Source: an uncultured Burkholderiales bacterium (GTDB lineage Bacteria > Pseudomonadota > Gammaproteobacteria > Burkholderiales > Burkholderiaceae_C). Taken from it: 7,015 bases of DNA. A model generated the notes under the pieces. That model was not told the DNA's origin. It worked only from the letters and a program-made list of their open reading frames with translations, and ran no database searches. The stretch is from contig CAIQIL010000106.1 of assembly GCA_903871865.1 (NCBI GenBank), positions 1 through 7,015 of the forward strand. The letters run 5' to 3'. The translations under genes and the position numbers were made by a program. Below are positions 6,763-7,015 of this stretch, piece after piece (position 1 is the stretch's first letter; every line of letters begins with the position of its first letter).

Positions 6763-6767
6763 AGGAG
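6762..6767 (+). promoter_or_regulatory. Ribosome binding site of cheW
   Basis: AAGGAG lies 6 nt before the ATG at 6774, and its first base is the last base of the mcp2 stop codon TGA (6760-6762). This implies tight coupling between the two genes. Confidence 0.85.
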
Positions 6768-6773
6768 CGCACC

Positions 6774-7015
6774 ATGGCCGCCATCTCTCACCTTGGCAGC
6801 GAGGCCGCGGACACCCCCGGCACCGCGCAGTACCTGACCTTCATGCTCGGCAGCGATGTGTTCGCCATGGACATCCGCACCGTGCGTGAGATCATCCAGT
6901 ACGGCACCATGACCACGGTGCCGCTGATGCCCAGCTTCGTGCGCGGGGTCATCAACCTGCGCGGAGCCGTGGTGCCCGTGATCGACCTGCAGGCACGTGT
7001 TGGCCACCCGCCGGC
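6774..7015 (+). CDS. cheW: CheW scaffold protein, 5' part, cut by window edge
   Basis: The first 80 residues of a CheW, which links receptors to the P5 domain of CheA and is needed for kinase activation. After a short variable N-terminus (~17 residues) the typical beta-barrel begins: QYLTFMLGSDVFAMDI (19-34), VREIIQYGTMTTVPLMP (37-53), then the hallmark SFVRGVINLRGAVVPVIDL (54-72). This block order is diagnostic of CheW-like domains. The reading frame is open to the edge; about half of the usual ~160 residues are missing. The start is set by a perfect ribosome site. A CheV (CheW plus receiver) cannot be strictly excluded because the C-terminus is out of view, but the position after cheA and an MCP favours CheW. 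Confidence 0.93.
   Translation, partial: MAAISHLGSEAADTPGTAQYLTFMLGSDVFAMDIRTVREIIQYGTMTTVPLMPSFVRGVINLRGAVVPVIDLQARVGHPP

Noticed and set aside
1..7015. Search by eye for tRNA/rRNA genes, CRISPR repeats, insertion sequences and attachment sites
   Set aside because: No tandem spaced repeats, transposase, terminal inverted repeats or RNA gene signatures were seen; apart from the 354-687 gap the window is filled with protein-coding sequence.

Overview
The window looks like a high-GC betaproteobacterial chromosome, most likely Burkholderiales (Comamonadaceae / Rubrivivax-Leptothrix type). This is judged from the SSB and chemotaxis protein sequences, the strong G/C bias at third codon positions and the gene order. 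No database search was possible, so the taxon is an inference.

Layout: the 5' part of ssb (single-strand DNA-binding protein) reads leftward off the window from a start codon at 353, with an apparent +1 frameshift in a four-C run near codon 8-9. A divergent intergenic region of 334 bp (354-687) follows. It holds a plausible ssb promoter, a GC-rich inverted-repeat cluster and several GTGAC-containing sites, but no convincing gene. From 688 to the right edge everything is on the + strand in one tightly packed chemosensory operon: mcp1 (small membrane-anchored receptor-like protein), cheY, a STAS-domain gene, cheA, mcp2 (PAS/HAMP receptor) and the start of cheW. Intergenic gaps are 30, 11 and 30 nt, then a 17-nt cheA/mcp2 overlap, then 11 nt. 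Most starts have a good Shine-Dalgarno sequence. cheR, cheD and cheB would be expected just beyond the right edge, but that is inference from cluster types of this kind.

How it works together: mcp2 and CheW would form a signalling array with the histidine kinase CheA, which phosphorylates CheY at Asp53. Both receptors have an N-terminal transmembrane hairpin and no periplasmic domain, so they should sense intracellular or membrane-derived cues. No cheZ is visible. However, the C-terminal helix of mcp1 carries an FQDxxxQ motif that lines up with the phosphatase motif of CheZ, followed by a flexible tail and a hydrophobic terminal peptide. mcp1 could therefore be a receptor-like protein with a CheY-P sink or phosphatase role, and this is the most interesting hypothesis in the window. 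The STAS protein has alanine where classical anti-anti-sigma factors have the phosphorylated serine, suggesting a role not controlled by phosphorylation. CheA has a middle domain unlike the E. coli CheY-binding P2. The ssb frameshift, in an essential gene, is most simply a base-calling error and should be checked in the reads.
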